The notes below the pieces were generated by a model. The model was given only the letters and a program-made list of their open reading frames with translations, was not told where the DNA came from and made no database searches. Source: Paludibacteraceae bacterium (GTDB lineage: Bacteria > Bacteroidota > Bacteroidia > Bacteroidales > Paludibacteraceae). Taken from it: 64,000 nt of DNA. The translations under genes and the position numbers were made by a program. The stretch spans positions 1 to 64,000 of the forward strand of contig JAGALP010000006.1 in the NCBI GenBank assembly GCA_017625155.1, given 5' to 3'. Of the stretch, positions 1 through 8,388 are shown piece after piece; position 1 is the first letter of the stretch, and each line of letters starts with the position of its first letter.

Positions 1-1
1 A

Positions 2-208
2 AATCCTCAACTGATCCTTGCCGATGAGCCCACAGGAAACCTCGATTCGCGCAATGGTAAAGAGGTGATGGATCTGCTCTGCCAACTCAATGCAGAAGGC
101 ACCACCGTGGTGATGGTAACCCACTCGCAACGCGATGCCTCTGCGGCGCAACGCATCATCAATCTCTTCGATGGTGAAATCGTGAAAGATGTCAAGAACG
201 AATTGTAG
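2..208 (+). CDS. ABC transporter ATP-binding protein, C-terminal part
   Basis: This is the last 68 residues of an ABC ATPase whose start lies off the window. The Walker B segment [12 protein letters not shown] and the switch histidine region VVMVTHSQRD are both visible, and that combination is typical of the MacB/LolD group. It ends 12 bp before a two-domain FtsX-type permease, so the two probably form one exporter, with this protein hydrolysing ATP at the inner membrane. The substrate cannot be told. The subgroup is inferred from the partner, because Walker A and the signature motif are missing. Confidence 0.9.
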   Translation, partial: NPQLILADEPTGNLDSRNGKEVMDLLCQLNAEGTTVVMVTHSQRDASAAQRIINLFDGEIVKDVKNEL

Positions 209-220
209 AACTGAATACAC

Positions 221-2632
221 ATGAAATTTTCAAAGTTATTAAATATCCTGGGAATGACGGCGGCGTTTGCTGCGCTGTATATCATTCTCGTGCAGGTGCA
301 TTACGACCTGACCTATAACCGCGCTATCCCCGACTCCGAGCGCGTGTATCTGATGACATTGCCTTCATTTGGCGCAGGCGAAACGAAACAACAGTCGTTC
401 CTCGCTCGTCCATTTGCAGAGCATTTCTTGGAAGAGAACATCTATGTAGAAGCATACGGTGTTGCTCAATTGGATGATGTGAACAAAGTAAATGTCATCG
501 TGGGCGAAGGCACAGCAGCGAAAACGCATAGTGTAACCTTTGCTCAAATGACCTCGGGCGCACTGGAGACCTTTGGCATTCAACCTGTTATGGGTTCGTT
601 TGAGGAAATAGGAGAAGGTGGCTATGTGGCTATTAGCGAGACGGCTGCCGAGCGATTGGGCGTGGCAGTGGATAGTGTCCTGCAACTGGAGAGTTGGGGG
701 CAAACGAACTACTTTGTGGTGCGTGTAATATACAAAGATCTGCCCGTTGCCAGCGACCTAAAGAACATTGAAGTGATTCGTTGCAATCAACTGGAGGAGC
801 AAGACTTGAACTCCACCAGCAATTGGTCGTACCAGTATTTTGTTAAACTGCGTTCAACAGAGGACAAAGCACTCTGCGAGGAGGTGATTTCCAAAAAGTA
901 TGCGGAGATAATGGCGCAAGAACTGAAGCGCTATCGTGGTATGCAGCATAGCGACCCATCGTTCTACAAGCAGTTGGACAAGTTGGAGACGTTTATTGAT
1001 GATATTCATTGCACCTTGATGCCTATTCGTGATTTGTACTATGACGACACGCTGGAGTGGAGCGTAGGACAGGAACAAGGCAACAAGACTAGCACGATTA
1101 CGCTGATGATTGTGGCTGCGTTGATAGTGATTATTACGCTTATCAACTATGTGAACTTCTTCTTTGCGCAAGTGCCAATGCGTATTCGTGGGGTGAACAC
1201 GCGCAAGATTTTGGGCAGTTCGCGTGCAGCATTAGTGGGGCGTTTCTTGGCGGAATCGGCTGTGCTGGTGGCGATTGCATTGGTGTTGGCGGTAGTAGTG
1301 GTGCTGCTGTTCCGTTCATCGGAGTGGGCGCACTTTATCTCTTGCGACTTGGCGTTAAGTAAAAATATGGTTGTTGCGGTGCTCACCGTGGGCATTGCTT
1401 TGGTGATGACGCTCATGGCTGGTCTGTATCCTGCCATGTATGCCACCTCCTTCCCACCTGCGCTGGCGATTAAGGGTTCGTTTGGCATGTCGCAAAAAGG
1501 CAAGTCGCTGCGCTATGCGCTGATTGGTTTGCAGTTCGTGATTTCGATTGCATTCATCATCTGCGCGATATTCCTGAAGAAACAACACAGCTACATGATG
1601 AACTATGACATGGGCTTCAACAAGGAGTGTCTTATCACGGCGAACATTCCGCTGAATAGTTTGGATGAGCGCGATGCGTTTAGTAGTGAGTTGCTCAATA
1701 ACCCAAATATCAAGGAGGTAGCATGGTCGCAAGACCGAATGGTGGCAGATATGCGCATGACGTGGGGTCGTTGGCATCATGGCGAACAGATGATGATAAA
1801 CGTCATGCCTGTGTCGTGGAACTTCTTGCAAGTGATGGGCATAGAGGTAGTAGAAGGACGCGATTTCTTGCCTTCGGATGAAAAAGGCGACGGAGCAATC
1901 ATCCTCAATGAGTATGCCAAAAACAAGTACAACCTCAATCTGGAGGAAGTGGTAGAATGGAATGGTAAGCCCTTCCCTGCAACGGGTTTCTGCCGCGACT
2001 TCCACTTCAAGCCGTTACACGAGGAGAGTGATGCGTTTGCCTTCTATATCTACGATTCGGAGATACAAACGAGATACTTCACTACGCCACACCTCACAGT
2101 GCGCACCATTGAGAGTGCAGATATAAAGGCGGTGTTTGATGCCATCCGTGCAACCACCGACAAGATTCTGCCTGACTACGGCAGCGAGAAAGTGAAAATC
2201 AACTTCTTCGACGAGGAACTGGGTGAGAACTACCAAAAAGAGCAACAACTGACCACAACGATCTCGTTGTTCACGATGTTGGCGATTATTATTTCGCTGA
2301 TGGGTGTATTGGGATTGGTGATTTTCGAAACGCAGTACCGCCGCAAGGAGATTGGTATCCGCCGTGTGAACGGTGCCACCGTGCGTGAGATATTGGTGAT
2401 GTTCAACCGCAAGTTTATGATTATTGTGGGCATTTGTTTCATCATCGCTGCACCAATCAGTTACTTTATTACGGACTATTACTATAGCACTTTTGCGTAC
2501 CGTGCACCGATAGCCGTGTGGGTGTTTGTGGTAGCGTTGTTGGCTGTGCTCGTCATCACAACGCTGGTCGTCACCCTCGCCTCCCTCCGCACCGCCACCT
2601 CCAACCCCATCGAAGCACTGAGGACGGAGTAA
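221..2632 (+). CDS. FtsX/MacB-type ABC transporter permease
   Basis: A permease of 803 residues with one membrane segment near the N-terminus, a large extracytoplasmic region (about residues 35-285), three segments near 290-410, a fourth near 430-455 that starts a second half, another periplasmic region, and three C-terminal segments. The tail carries the FtsX motif YRRKEIGIRRVNGAT near residue 705. This eight-helix double-FtsX layout is the common Bacteroidota form and is about twice the length of classical MacB permeases. It follows the ATPase by 12 bp. Family knowledge suggests mechanotransmission (peptide, lipoprotein or antibiotic export) rather than classical pore transport; the cargo is unknown. 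The regulator pair at 4651-7256 would be its natural neighbour if the 2779-4555 insert were absent. Confidence 0.85.
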   Translation: MKFSKLLNILGMTAAFAALYIILVQVHYDLTYNRAIPDSERVYLMTLPSFGAGETKQQSFLARPFAEHFLEENIYVEAYGVAQLDDVNKVNVIVGEGTAAKTHSVTFAQMTSGALETFGIQPVMGSFEEIGEGGYVAISETAAERLGVAVDSVLQLESWGQTNYFVVRVIYKDLPVASDLKNIEVIRCNQLEEQDLNSTSNWSYQYFVKLRSTEDKALCEEVISKKYAEIMAQELKRYRGMQHSDPSFYKQLDKLETFIDDIHCTLMPIRDLYYDDTLEWSVGQEQGNKTSTITLMIVAALIVIITLINYVNFFFAQVPMRIRGVNTRKILGSSRAALVGRFLAESAVLVAIALVLAVVVVLLFRSSEWAHFISCDLALSKNMVVAVLTVGIALVMTLMAGLYPAMYATSFPPALAIKGSFGMSQKGKSLRYALIGLQFVISIAFIICAIFLKKQHSYMMNYDMGFNKECLITANIPLNSLDERDAFSSELLNNPNIKEVAWSQDRMVADMRMTWGRWHHGEQMMINVMPVSWNFLQVMGIEVVEGRDFLPSDEKGDGAIILNEYAKNKYNLNLEEVVEWNGKPFPATGFCRDFHFKPLHEESDAFAFYIYDSEIQTRYFTTPHLTVRTIESADIKAVFDAIRATTDKILPDYGSEKVKINFFDEELGENYQKEQQLTTTISLFTMLAIIISLMGVLGLVIFETQYRRKEIGIRRVNGATVREILVMFNRKFMIIVGICFIIAAPISYFITDYYYSTFAYRAPIAVWVFVVALLAVLVITTLVVTLASLRTATSNPIEALRTE

Positions 2633-2658
2633 GGGAGAGAAATAATTCCTCAATATCA

Positions 2659-2700
2659 ATCATTCTCTGCATAAAAGTGCGGAGAATGGTTGGGTTTTGT
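2659..2700 (+). terminator. Rho-independent terminator after the ABC permease
   Basis: The arms CATTCTC (2661-2667) and GAGAATG (2682-2688) form a stem followed by a GT-rich tail ending in GGGTTTTGT. It separates the exporter from the inserted AAA/nuclease pair. Confidence 0.6.
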
Positions 2701-2718
2701 ATAAAATTTGTAGAAATA

Positions 2719-2750
2719 TTTGCAAATCTCGCAAAATTATAGTAATTTTG
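2719..2750 (+). promoter_or_regulatory. Bacteroidota-type promoter for the AAA/nuclease pair
   Basis: TTTG at 2719-2722 and TAATTTTG at 2743-2750 are separated by 20 bp. The downstream start codon is at 2779, so the leader would be only about 20 nt. Confidence 0.75.
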
Positions 2751-2778
2751 CAGCGAAAATGGAAAGGAGTGTACTCAT

Positions 2779-4074
2779 ATGAAAGATGTAGAAGTTACAA
2801 TTAATAAGTTTAAAGCAGTTAATAAAGCAGATATACTGTTGAATGGTATAACTGTGTTGTCTGGTGTAAATAGTTCAGGAAAGAGTACTATTTCTAAATT
2901 ACTATACTATACTTTCAAATATGCCAATGAGTTTGAAACAATAGTAAAGGAAACTATTGAAGAAAAATTAGATGCTATTGACAGTTTTGCGTTTCGTTTA
3001 TCTTATGAAAGTAAGGGATTTGGTGATGAGTATGGAGAGTTAAAAAAACTATTCCATATATATAATAGTAATGATATTACTTTGGAACATAAGAAAGAAA
3101 CCTTGCTAAAATTACTGAATAAAAGTAAAGATTTGTTTAATACTGAACCAAAGGTTAAAGATAATCAAAATACATTTTCGAAGGATCGATACATTCAAAT
3201 AGTAAAAAATTTACTACACACAACGGAAGATAAATCTTTACATGATTATTTTGATGATATCATTAATCTAGTACAGAAAATTTTCGCAGAAGCAGATAAA
3301 CTACTTGAAAATAGAGACTATCTAATATTTAAGAATTTTTTGGAAGAAAAACTAGGGTGCTCTATAGATTCTTCCATACATGTTAATGAGTATGGGTACT
3401 CTTTTGTAGGGGATAATGTAAAAGCTATTCCAATAATGGAGTATATTCAACAAGTTATCTATATTGATACTCCTATGATTATAGGAGCGGTTAGTGCATT
3501 AGCAACTGATTATTGGGAAGATTTGGATTTACTCTTGCAAAAAAAGTCGATTCCAACATTCAAAAAGGCTTTTAGTGAAATGATGGAAAATATAATTCAT
3601 GGTGAAACTTCTTACGATGAGGACACTATGCACATGTATCGTTATCATCGTATGGATGGCAAAGTCTTTGATTTATTTGATAGTGCAACGGGTATAAAAT
3701 CATTCTCTATTCTTCAGATGTTGTTAAATAATGGTTCTATCAATAAAAACACATTGCTAATCATTGATGAACCAGAGGCTCATTTACATCCACAATGGAT
3801 TGTTGAATATGCTAGGCTTATTGTTCTTATGCATAAACATATTGGAACGAAGTTTTTCATTGCCTCTCATAGTACAGACTTTGTAAGTGCTATTAAATAC
3901 ATAGCGACCAAAGAAAGTTGTCTCGAATCCTTATCTTATTATTTAAGCGAAGAAGATAAAGATAATCCATATACCTATAATTATCGCTCTTTGAATACGG
4001 ATATAGAGCCTATTTTTGAGTCATTCAATAAATCATTTTCATTGATTGAAGAATATGGTGCAGACAATGCCTAA
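2779..4074 (+). CDS. AAA family ATPase (OLD/RecF-like), putative defence ATPase
   Basis: A protein of 431 residues with an early Walker A, GVNSSGKST at residues 29-37, a helical middle region, and a C-terminal Walker B LLIIDEPEAHLHP near residue 330 followed by FFIASHSTDFV. This is the split ABC-like head of the AAA_15/AAA_21 (OLD, RecF, PtuA-like) group, in which ATP binding controls a partner nuclease. The next gene overlaps its end and looks nuclease-like, so the two probably act as a pair. The gene is visibly richer in A+T than the exporter and sigma-54 regulator genes on either side and has its own promoter, which suggests horizontal insertion. An anti-phage role is inference. Confidence 0.8.
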   Translation: MKDVEVTINKFKAVNKADILLNGITVLSGVNSSGKSTISKLLYYTFKYANEFETIVKETIEEKLDAIDSFAFRLSYESKGFGDEYGELKKLFHIYNSNDITLEHKKETLLKLLNKSKDLFNTEPKVKDNQNTFSKDRYIQIVKNLLHTTEDKSLHDYFDDIINLVQKIFAEADKLLENRDYLIFKNFLEEKLGCSIDSSIHVNEYGYSFVGDNVKAIPIMEYIQQVIYIDTPMIIGAVSALATDYWEDLDLLLQKKSIPTFKKAFSEMMENIIHGETSYDEDTMHMYRYHRMDGKVFDLFDSATGIKSFSILQMLLNNGSINKNTLLIIDEPEAHLHPQWIVEYARLIVLMHKHIGTKFFIASHSTDFVSAIKYIATKESCLESLSYYLSEEDKDNPYTYNYRSLNTDIEPIFESFNKSFSLIEEYGADNA

Positions 4075-4555
4075 ATATCAGTTTGAGTTACCAGATATAT
4101 CTCTTGTTGTTGGTGCGGAAGCTGCAGATATACAAGGTATGCATACATTGTTGCAACAGGAAGGATGTCCTAATGGTGAAAACAAATTTACAGATGAGCC
4201 AAAGGCGATATACTTAGATGCTATTCAAACTCGTATAGCAAAACGTAATAAGGCTAATACAAATTCTTCAATGGATTTTGTATTGTGTGTCGTAAATCAT
4301 AAAGCAATGCTTGTAGATGCAAAATTCAATTCAAAATCTGTTGACAATCTTAAGAGACATGATATAGACCAGAAAATAGCTGCTTCTAGAGTTATCTTAT
4401 GTTTTGATAATTATTCTCTAATAAATAAATTTTACATACTTTTTAAGAACTCTGTTTTAAATGAATCACAAAAGAACAAACTTAAACGTCAGTTCTTACA
4501 GAGTCCAAACTATTCTTTTATGACTGCTACTGAGTTTTATGACTTATTCGAATAG
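4055..4555 (+). CDS. Putative PD-(D/E)xK nuclease partner of the AAA ATPase
   Basis: I do not recognise the family, but a short hydrophobic stretch links D74 to D88-A-K90 (MDFVLCVVNHKAMLVDAK). This has the spacing and strand pattern of the PD-(D/E)xK nuclease core. The 166-residue product starts inside the ATPase gene; ATG codons at 4055 and 4067 (and a TTG at 4046) are possible, all giving a short overlap and translational coupling. With the ATPase it resembles known ATPase-nuclease defence pairs such as Septu in layout, but the nuclease fold here is not HNH or TOPRIM. Nuclease activity is inferred from one motif only. Confidence 0.55.
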   Translation: MVQTMPKYQFELPDISLVVGAEAADIQGMHTLLQQEGCPNGENKFTDEPKAIYLDAIQTRIAKRNKANTNSSMDFVLCVVNHKAMLVDAKFNSKSVDNLKRHDIDQKIAASRVILCFDNYSLINKFYILFKNSVLNESQKNKLKRQFLQSPNYSFMTATEFYDLFE

Positions 4556-4650
4556 CATCTTGCAAAAAAACTCTATAAACGATAACGAACACCCTCATTA
4601 TTAAGCAGTCGTTGCTACTTAAGACCTATAGCAACTATCTCCTTTCCACT

Positions 4651-6051
4651 ATGAAATCCAAAGCCAAAATACTCGTTGTTGATGACAACAAAGGTATTCG
4701 CGCAGCGCTGGAGATGTTGCTGCCGCGGTTCTTTGCTGAGGTGGAGATGCTGTCTTCGCCTAAGTCATTGCTATCCACTATTCGCGAACTGCAACCCGAT
4801 GTGGTGCTGCTCGATATGAACTTCCAAACCGCTATCAACACGGGCAACGAAGGACTATACTGGCTCTCCGAAATCAAACAGTTTGCACCTAATATCGAAG
4901 TGGTACTCTTTACCGCCTACGGCGATATTCAACTCGCAGTAGAGGGTATGAAACGCGGAGCTTTCGATTTTATCGTCAAGCCTTGGGACAATAACAAACT
5001 CGTTGAGACTCTTACCCTTGCGTACCAACAGAAAATTAAACGCACAGGCAAGAAATCCCCTTCCCCATCGCCCATAACCAATAGCCAATCGCCCAAAATG
5101 CACTGGGGCTCCAGCCCTGCCATGACCACTATCCGCAAACAACTGGAGAAAGTGGCTACGACCGATGCCTCTATCCTCATCACGGGCGAGAATGGTACGG
5201 GTAAGGATGTACTTGCCAACGAGATCCACCGCCTCTCGGCGCGTGCCAACCGTCCGATGGTGTGCGTGGACGCAGGGGCTATTACCGAAACACTCTTCGA
5301 GAGCGAACTCTTCGGACATGTCAAAGGTGCTTTCACCGATGCACATGCCGACCATGTGGGTAAGTTCGAGCAAGCCAACGGCGGCACACTTTTCCTTGAT
5401 GAGATTGGCAATATCCCATTGCACTTGCAAGCCAAACTCTTGCGCGTGCTGCAAAACCGTGCTATCGTGCGTGTCGGTGATACCAAAGAGATACCCATTG
5501 ATATCCGTCTTATCTGCGCTACCAATCGCGACATTCCGCAAATGGTACAGGACGGCACTTTCCGTGAGGACTTGTACTACCGAATCAACACGATGCACCT
5601 GCAACTTCCACCGTTGCGCCAACGCCAAGACGAGATTCTGCCGCTGGCTGAACGTTTCATGCAAACCTATGCCGAACGCTACCACCGCAATGTGAATGCG
5701 TTGGCACCCGAAGCGCAACAAGCCCTGCTGGCACATACTTGGTCGGGCAATATCCGCGAACTCAACAACTGCATTGAAAAAGCCGTCATCCTCTCCGAAG
5801 GCGACACACTCACCCTTGCCGATTTGCAACTGCCGTTGCCATCCAACACCCCATATCCAATAGGCGGAACGCCGTCCAATAGCCAATATCCAACAGCCGA
5901 CAGCGAAGCTGTAGAGACTTTAGAAACCGTCGAAGAGCGTGCTATCCGCAACGCTATGGCACAACACGATGGCAACTTGTCTTTAGTCGCTAAAGCCCTC
6001 AACATCAGCCGTCCAACCCTCTACGCCAAACTGAAAAAGTACGGGATATAA
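4651..6051 (+). CDS. Sigma-54-dependent response regulator, NtrC family
   Basis: Three domains are seen. A receiver (residues 1-120) has acidic pocket DD at 11-12 and probable phospho-acceptor D55 in LLDMNF. A AAA+ sigma-54 activation domain (about 150-390) has Walker A GENGTGKD near 178 and the sigma-54 contact loop near residue 226, reading GAFTDA rather than GAFTGA. A Fis-type helix-turn-helix lies at the C-terminus (LSLVAKALNISRPTLYAKL). The start at ATG 4651 removes 13 unlikely residues encoded upstream and begins the receiver properly. The downstream histidine kinase follows by 2 bp and is the obvious cognate sensor. It probably activates sigma-54 promoters, possibly of the exporter upstream. 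Confidence 0.92.
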   Translation: MKSKAKILVVDDNKGIRAALEMLLPRFFAEVEMLSSPKSLLSTIRELQPDVVLLDMNFQTAINTGNEGLYWLSEIKQFAPNIEVVLFTAYGDIQLAVEGMKRGAFDFIVKPWDNNKLVETLTLAYQQKIKRTGKKSPSPSPITNSQSPKMHWGSSPAMTTIRKQLEKVATTDASILITGENGTGKDVLANEIHRLSARANRPMVCVDAGAITETLFESELFGHVKGAFTDAHADHVGKFEQANGGTLFLDEIGNIPLHLQAKLLRVLQNRAIVRVGDTKEIPIDIRLICATNRDIPQMVQDGTFREDLYYRINTMHLQLPPLRQRQDEILPLAERFMQTYAERYHRNVNALAPEAQQALLAHTWSGNIRELNNCIEKAVILSEGDTLTLADLQLPLPSNTPYPIGGTPSNSQYPTADSEAVETLETVEERAIRNAMAQHDGNLSLVAKALNISRPTLYAKLKKYGI

Positions 6052-6053
6052 TC

Positions 6054-7256
6054 ATGGATACACTTTTCATCATACTCACTTGCCTTGCCACTGCTATTGT
6101 GGTGGGAGTTGTTGTGGGGGTAGTGATGAAACAACGATTGCAAAAGAAAATCAATTACATGCTCGATGCGCTCGAAGATAAGGAACTCAACTTCCGATTC
6201 AACGAGCAAGGCATTCGAAATAGAAGCTTCAACAAAACACTCAACCGTCTGCGTGACCTTTTTGATAAGGAACGCCACGAAATCAGCGAACAAGAACGCT
6301 ATTTCGGACAGATGCTCGACCATGTGCAAACGGGTATCATCACCGTCACAGACAACAGAGTGACCTATCACAACAAAATAGCCCTCTCGCTCTTGGGTTT
6401 GCTGACCTTCAGTAATCTTCGCCAACTGGATAATATTCATCCATCGCTTGCAGAAGCGTTTCGACAAGTTTCTGCCAATAGCGAACAACGCGCTACTTTC
6501 TTTACTGAACGAGGCGAACGCACTATCATTCTCACAGCCACCGAAGCTGCGATTCATGGCAAAACGGTGAAGATCATTGCCTTTAACGATATTAGCAACG
6601 AGATTGCCGAAAACGAGGAGTTGGCATGGTCTCGCCTAATCCGTGTACTCACACACGAGATTATGAATACCATCACGCCTATCGCTTCGCTCAGCGAAAC
6701 ACTTTCCAAAGACCCTGCTTCGCCTGATTTGGTAATGGGCTTGCAGACGATTTCAACCTCTTCTAAGGACTTAATCAAATTCGTGAATACCTACCGCAGT
6801 CTGACACGAGTAGCAACGCCAGTTAGGAAACCATTTTACTTGCGCGAACTCATGGAACGTGTGGAGCAACTGACCAAACAGCAGATAGATGACGCAGGTG
6901 CCAACTATCAGTACACCGAACTGACCGATGATATTCTGCTATATGCGGACGAGGGACAAATCTCGCAGGTGGTAGTCAATCTCATTAGCAATGCCTTACA
7001 GGCAGAGGCAACCCAAATCACCATCACAGCCAAGATTGATGATGCCGATGCCGTCGTGATAGATGTCTGCAATAATGGTCATCCTATCAGTCCTGATAGT
7101 CAGGAGCAGATATTCATTCCATTCTTCACCACCAAACCCGAAGGCTCAGGTATCGGTTTGAGTCTCTCCCGCCAAATCATGCGCCTACACAATGGCAGCA
7201 TCCGCCTCGTTCGCAGCGACGAAAAGGGCACAATCTTTACTCTCATTTTTAGATAA
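6054..7256 (+). CDS. Sensor histidine kinase, NtrB/NtrY-like
   Basis: A 400-residue kinase with one N-terminal membrane helix (residues 4-26), a short coil, a PAS-like region (about 85-180), the H-box LTHEIMNTITPIASLSE (histidine near 200), the N-box NLISNALQA and the G-box GSGIGLSLSRQIM. The first helix suggests membrane attachment with essentially no periplasmic sensor, so it probably senses an internal or membrane signal through the PAS region. It follows the sigma-54 regulator by 2 bp in one operon, which supports the pairing. A strong terminator closes the unit. Confidence 0.9.
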   Translation: MDTLFIILTCLATAIVVGVVVGVVMKQRLQKKINYMLDALEDKELNFRFNEQGIRNRSFNKTLNRLRDLFDKERHEISEQERYFGQMLDHVQTGIITVTDNRVTYHNKIALSLLGLLTFSNLRQLDNIHPSLAEAFRQVSANSEQRATFFTERGERTIILTATEAAIHGKTVKIIAFNDISNEIAENEELAWSRLIRVLTHEIMNTITPIASLSETLSKDPASPDLVMGLQTISTSSKDLIKFVNTYRSLTRVATPVRKPFYLRELMERVEQLTKQQIDDAGANYQYTELTDDILLYADEGQISQVVVNLISNALQAEATQITITAKIDDADAVVIDVCNNGHPISPDSQEQIFIPFFTTKPEGSGIGLSLSRQIMRLHNGSIRLVRSDEKGTIFTLIFR

Positions 7257-7286
7257 AATCCGCTTCTTTTTGAATCATCCTATGAT

Positions 7287-7314
7287 TAGCACCCTCATAA
7301 GGTGCTATTTTTTA
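7287..7314 (+). terminator. Terminator after the two-component operon
   Basis: TAGCACC (7287-7293) pairs with GGTGCTA (7301-7307), followed directly by a run of six T. Confidence 0.8.
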
Positions 7315-7396
7315 TACCGCAAAAACAGCTAAAAACAGACAAAAACGGAATTTTTCGGAAAAATAAAAACAAAAATTAACTTTTCATATCAAAATA

Positions 7397-7428
7397 TTTG
7401 CATATATTGAAAAATATTCGTACTTTTG
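7397..7428 (+). promoter_or_regulatory. Promoter for the 7483-9036 gene group
   Basis: TTTG at 7397-7400 and TACTTTTG at 7421-7428 have the canonical 20-bp spacing. An A-rich leader of about 50 nt leads to the ATG at 7483. Confidence 0.8.
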
Positions 7429-7482
7429 CAGCGTAAATATTAAAAAGAAAATAAAAAGAAACGAAAAATAAATAAAAACAAA

Positions 7483-7884
7483 ATGATTGGAGAGATATTT
7501 AACGCTAAAGATTATAGCCTAAAACCAAAAGCTACAATTCAACAAACAGGTAAAACTGGTTTTAATGCAGATGCTATTAATCAACTCAAAATAGACGAAA
7601 ACAAAGCCGTTGTTCTCGCGCCAGACACACAAGATAAGAAAGTACTTTATATGGCTGTAGTTGAAGCAGATAATTGCGAACATGCTTTCCCTATTCGCAA
7701 ATCTGGAGCGTATTACTATATCAACACCAAGCAGCTCTATGACCATATGGAATTTGATTACACCAATAACACCATCATGTTTGATCTTGTCCGTTGCGAC
7801 AAGTACGATGATGTCATTGGGGGAGAATGTTATAAAATGATTGCACGCTCGCATACGCGAACGAGCGACGAAAACGAAGTGTAA
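7483..7884 (+). CDS. Unrecognised 133-residue protein
   Basis: No family is recognised. The product is soluble-looking with no signal peptide or membrane helix, has alternating short strands in the middle, and ends in a charged tail. It is the first gene after a clear promoter, and the next gene starts 3 bp after its stop, so translation is likely coupled. Four short unknown genes follow one another closely here, which implies a shared process. Single-gene function cannot be stated. Confidence 0.75.
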   Translation: MIGEIFNAKDYSLKPKATIQQTGKTGFNADAINQLKIDENKAVVLAPDTQDKKVLYMAVVEADNCEHAFPIRKSGAYYYINTKQLYDHMEFDYTNNTIMFDLVRCDKYDDVIGGECYKMIARSHTRTSDENEV

Positions 7885-7887
7885 ATA

Positions 7888-8277
7888 GTGCCTACCGAAG
7901 ACCTTAATTACATAGAATCACTACTCGAATTTTCCCAGCAGCAAGATGAACTAATAGCAGGGCATCAAAAGGAAATGTCACAAGTACTCGCCAACAAAGA
8001 GCACTTGCGAGTAGCTCTTGCACATGAACACAAAGGGAGGATGGCTGCTGAGGCAGAAATTATCGAACTAAAAAAACAAATAGCACTACTTCAAGCCGAA
8101 AACCAAGAACTCCGCAACCGTCCCAATATCGTTACGGACACTTACATCGAAACACAAAATGTTAAACGGCAGTGCAATTATTTGCCTCATTCACGTCGCA
8201 CCTCAAGATATAAACTCAATAATACAACCCAAACACAATTACAACTATGGAATCAACCCACCGTGTCATCCATGTAG
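7888..8277 (+). CDS. Coiled-coil protein, GTG start, unknown function
   Basis: This 129-residue product opens with GTG at 7888, 3 bp after the previous stop. Residues about 10-80 are rich in E, K, Q and A with heptad-like leucines (ELKKQIALLQAENQELR), indicating a coiled coil. The last 30 residues are polar and overlap the start of the following mini-gene by 31 bp, so the tail may be under little constraint. A scaffold or partner role for the neighbouring small proteins is inference. Confidence 0.65.
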   Translation: MPTEDLNYIESLLEFSQQQDELIAGHQKEMSQVLANKEHLRVALAHEHKGRMAAEAEIIELKKQIALLQAENQELRNRPNIVTDTYIETQNVKRQCNYLPHSRRTSRYKLNNTTQTQLQLWNQPTVSSM

Positions 8278-8375
8278 CAGGCGACTACATCGCTCAACAA
8301 AACATCGAAGTGCAAGTAAACAATGTCGCATCTGGAGCGATTGGTGCACAAATCATCAAAGAAAACAACAAATAA
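8247..8375 (+). CDS. 42-residue mini-paralogue of the next gene's N-terminus
   Basis: A short frame starting ATG at 8247. It shares a pattern with the beginning of the next protein: HVAGDYIAQQNIEVQVNNV here against NVAGDYVQSKHVDYEINNV there, then G-x-IG-x-QI in both. The match covers nearly the whole mini-protein, which supports it being translated or a recent partial duplication. It starts inside the previous gene and ends 13 bp before the next start. Its role is unknown. Confidence 0.5.
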   Translation: MESTHRVIHVAGDYIAQQNIEVQVNNVASGAIGAQIIKENNK

Positions 8376-8388
8376 TCTACACATAACT

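Noticed and set aside
4855-5886. Minus-strand open frame opposite the sigma-54 regulator
   Set aside because: Shadow frame of a clear three-domain gene on the other strand.
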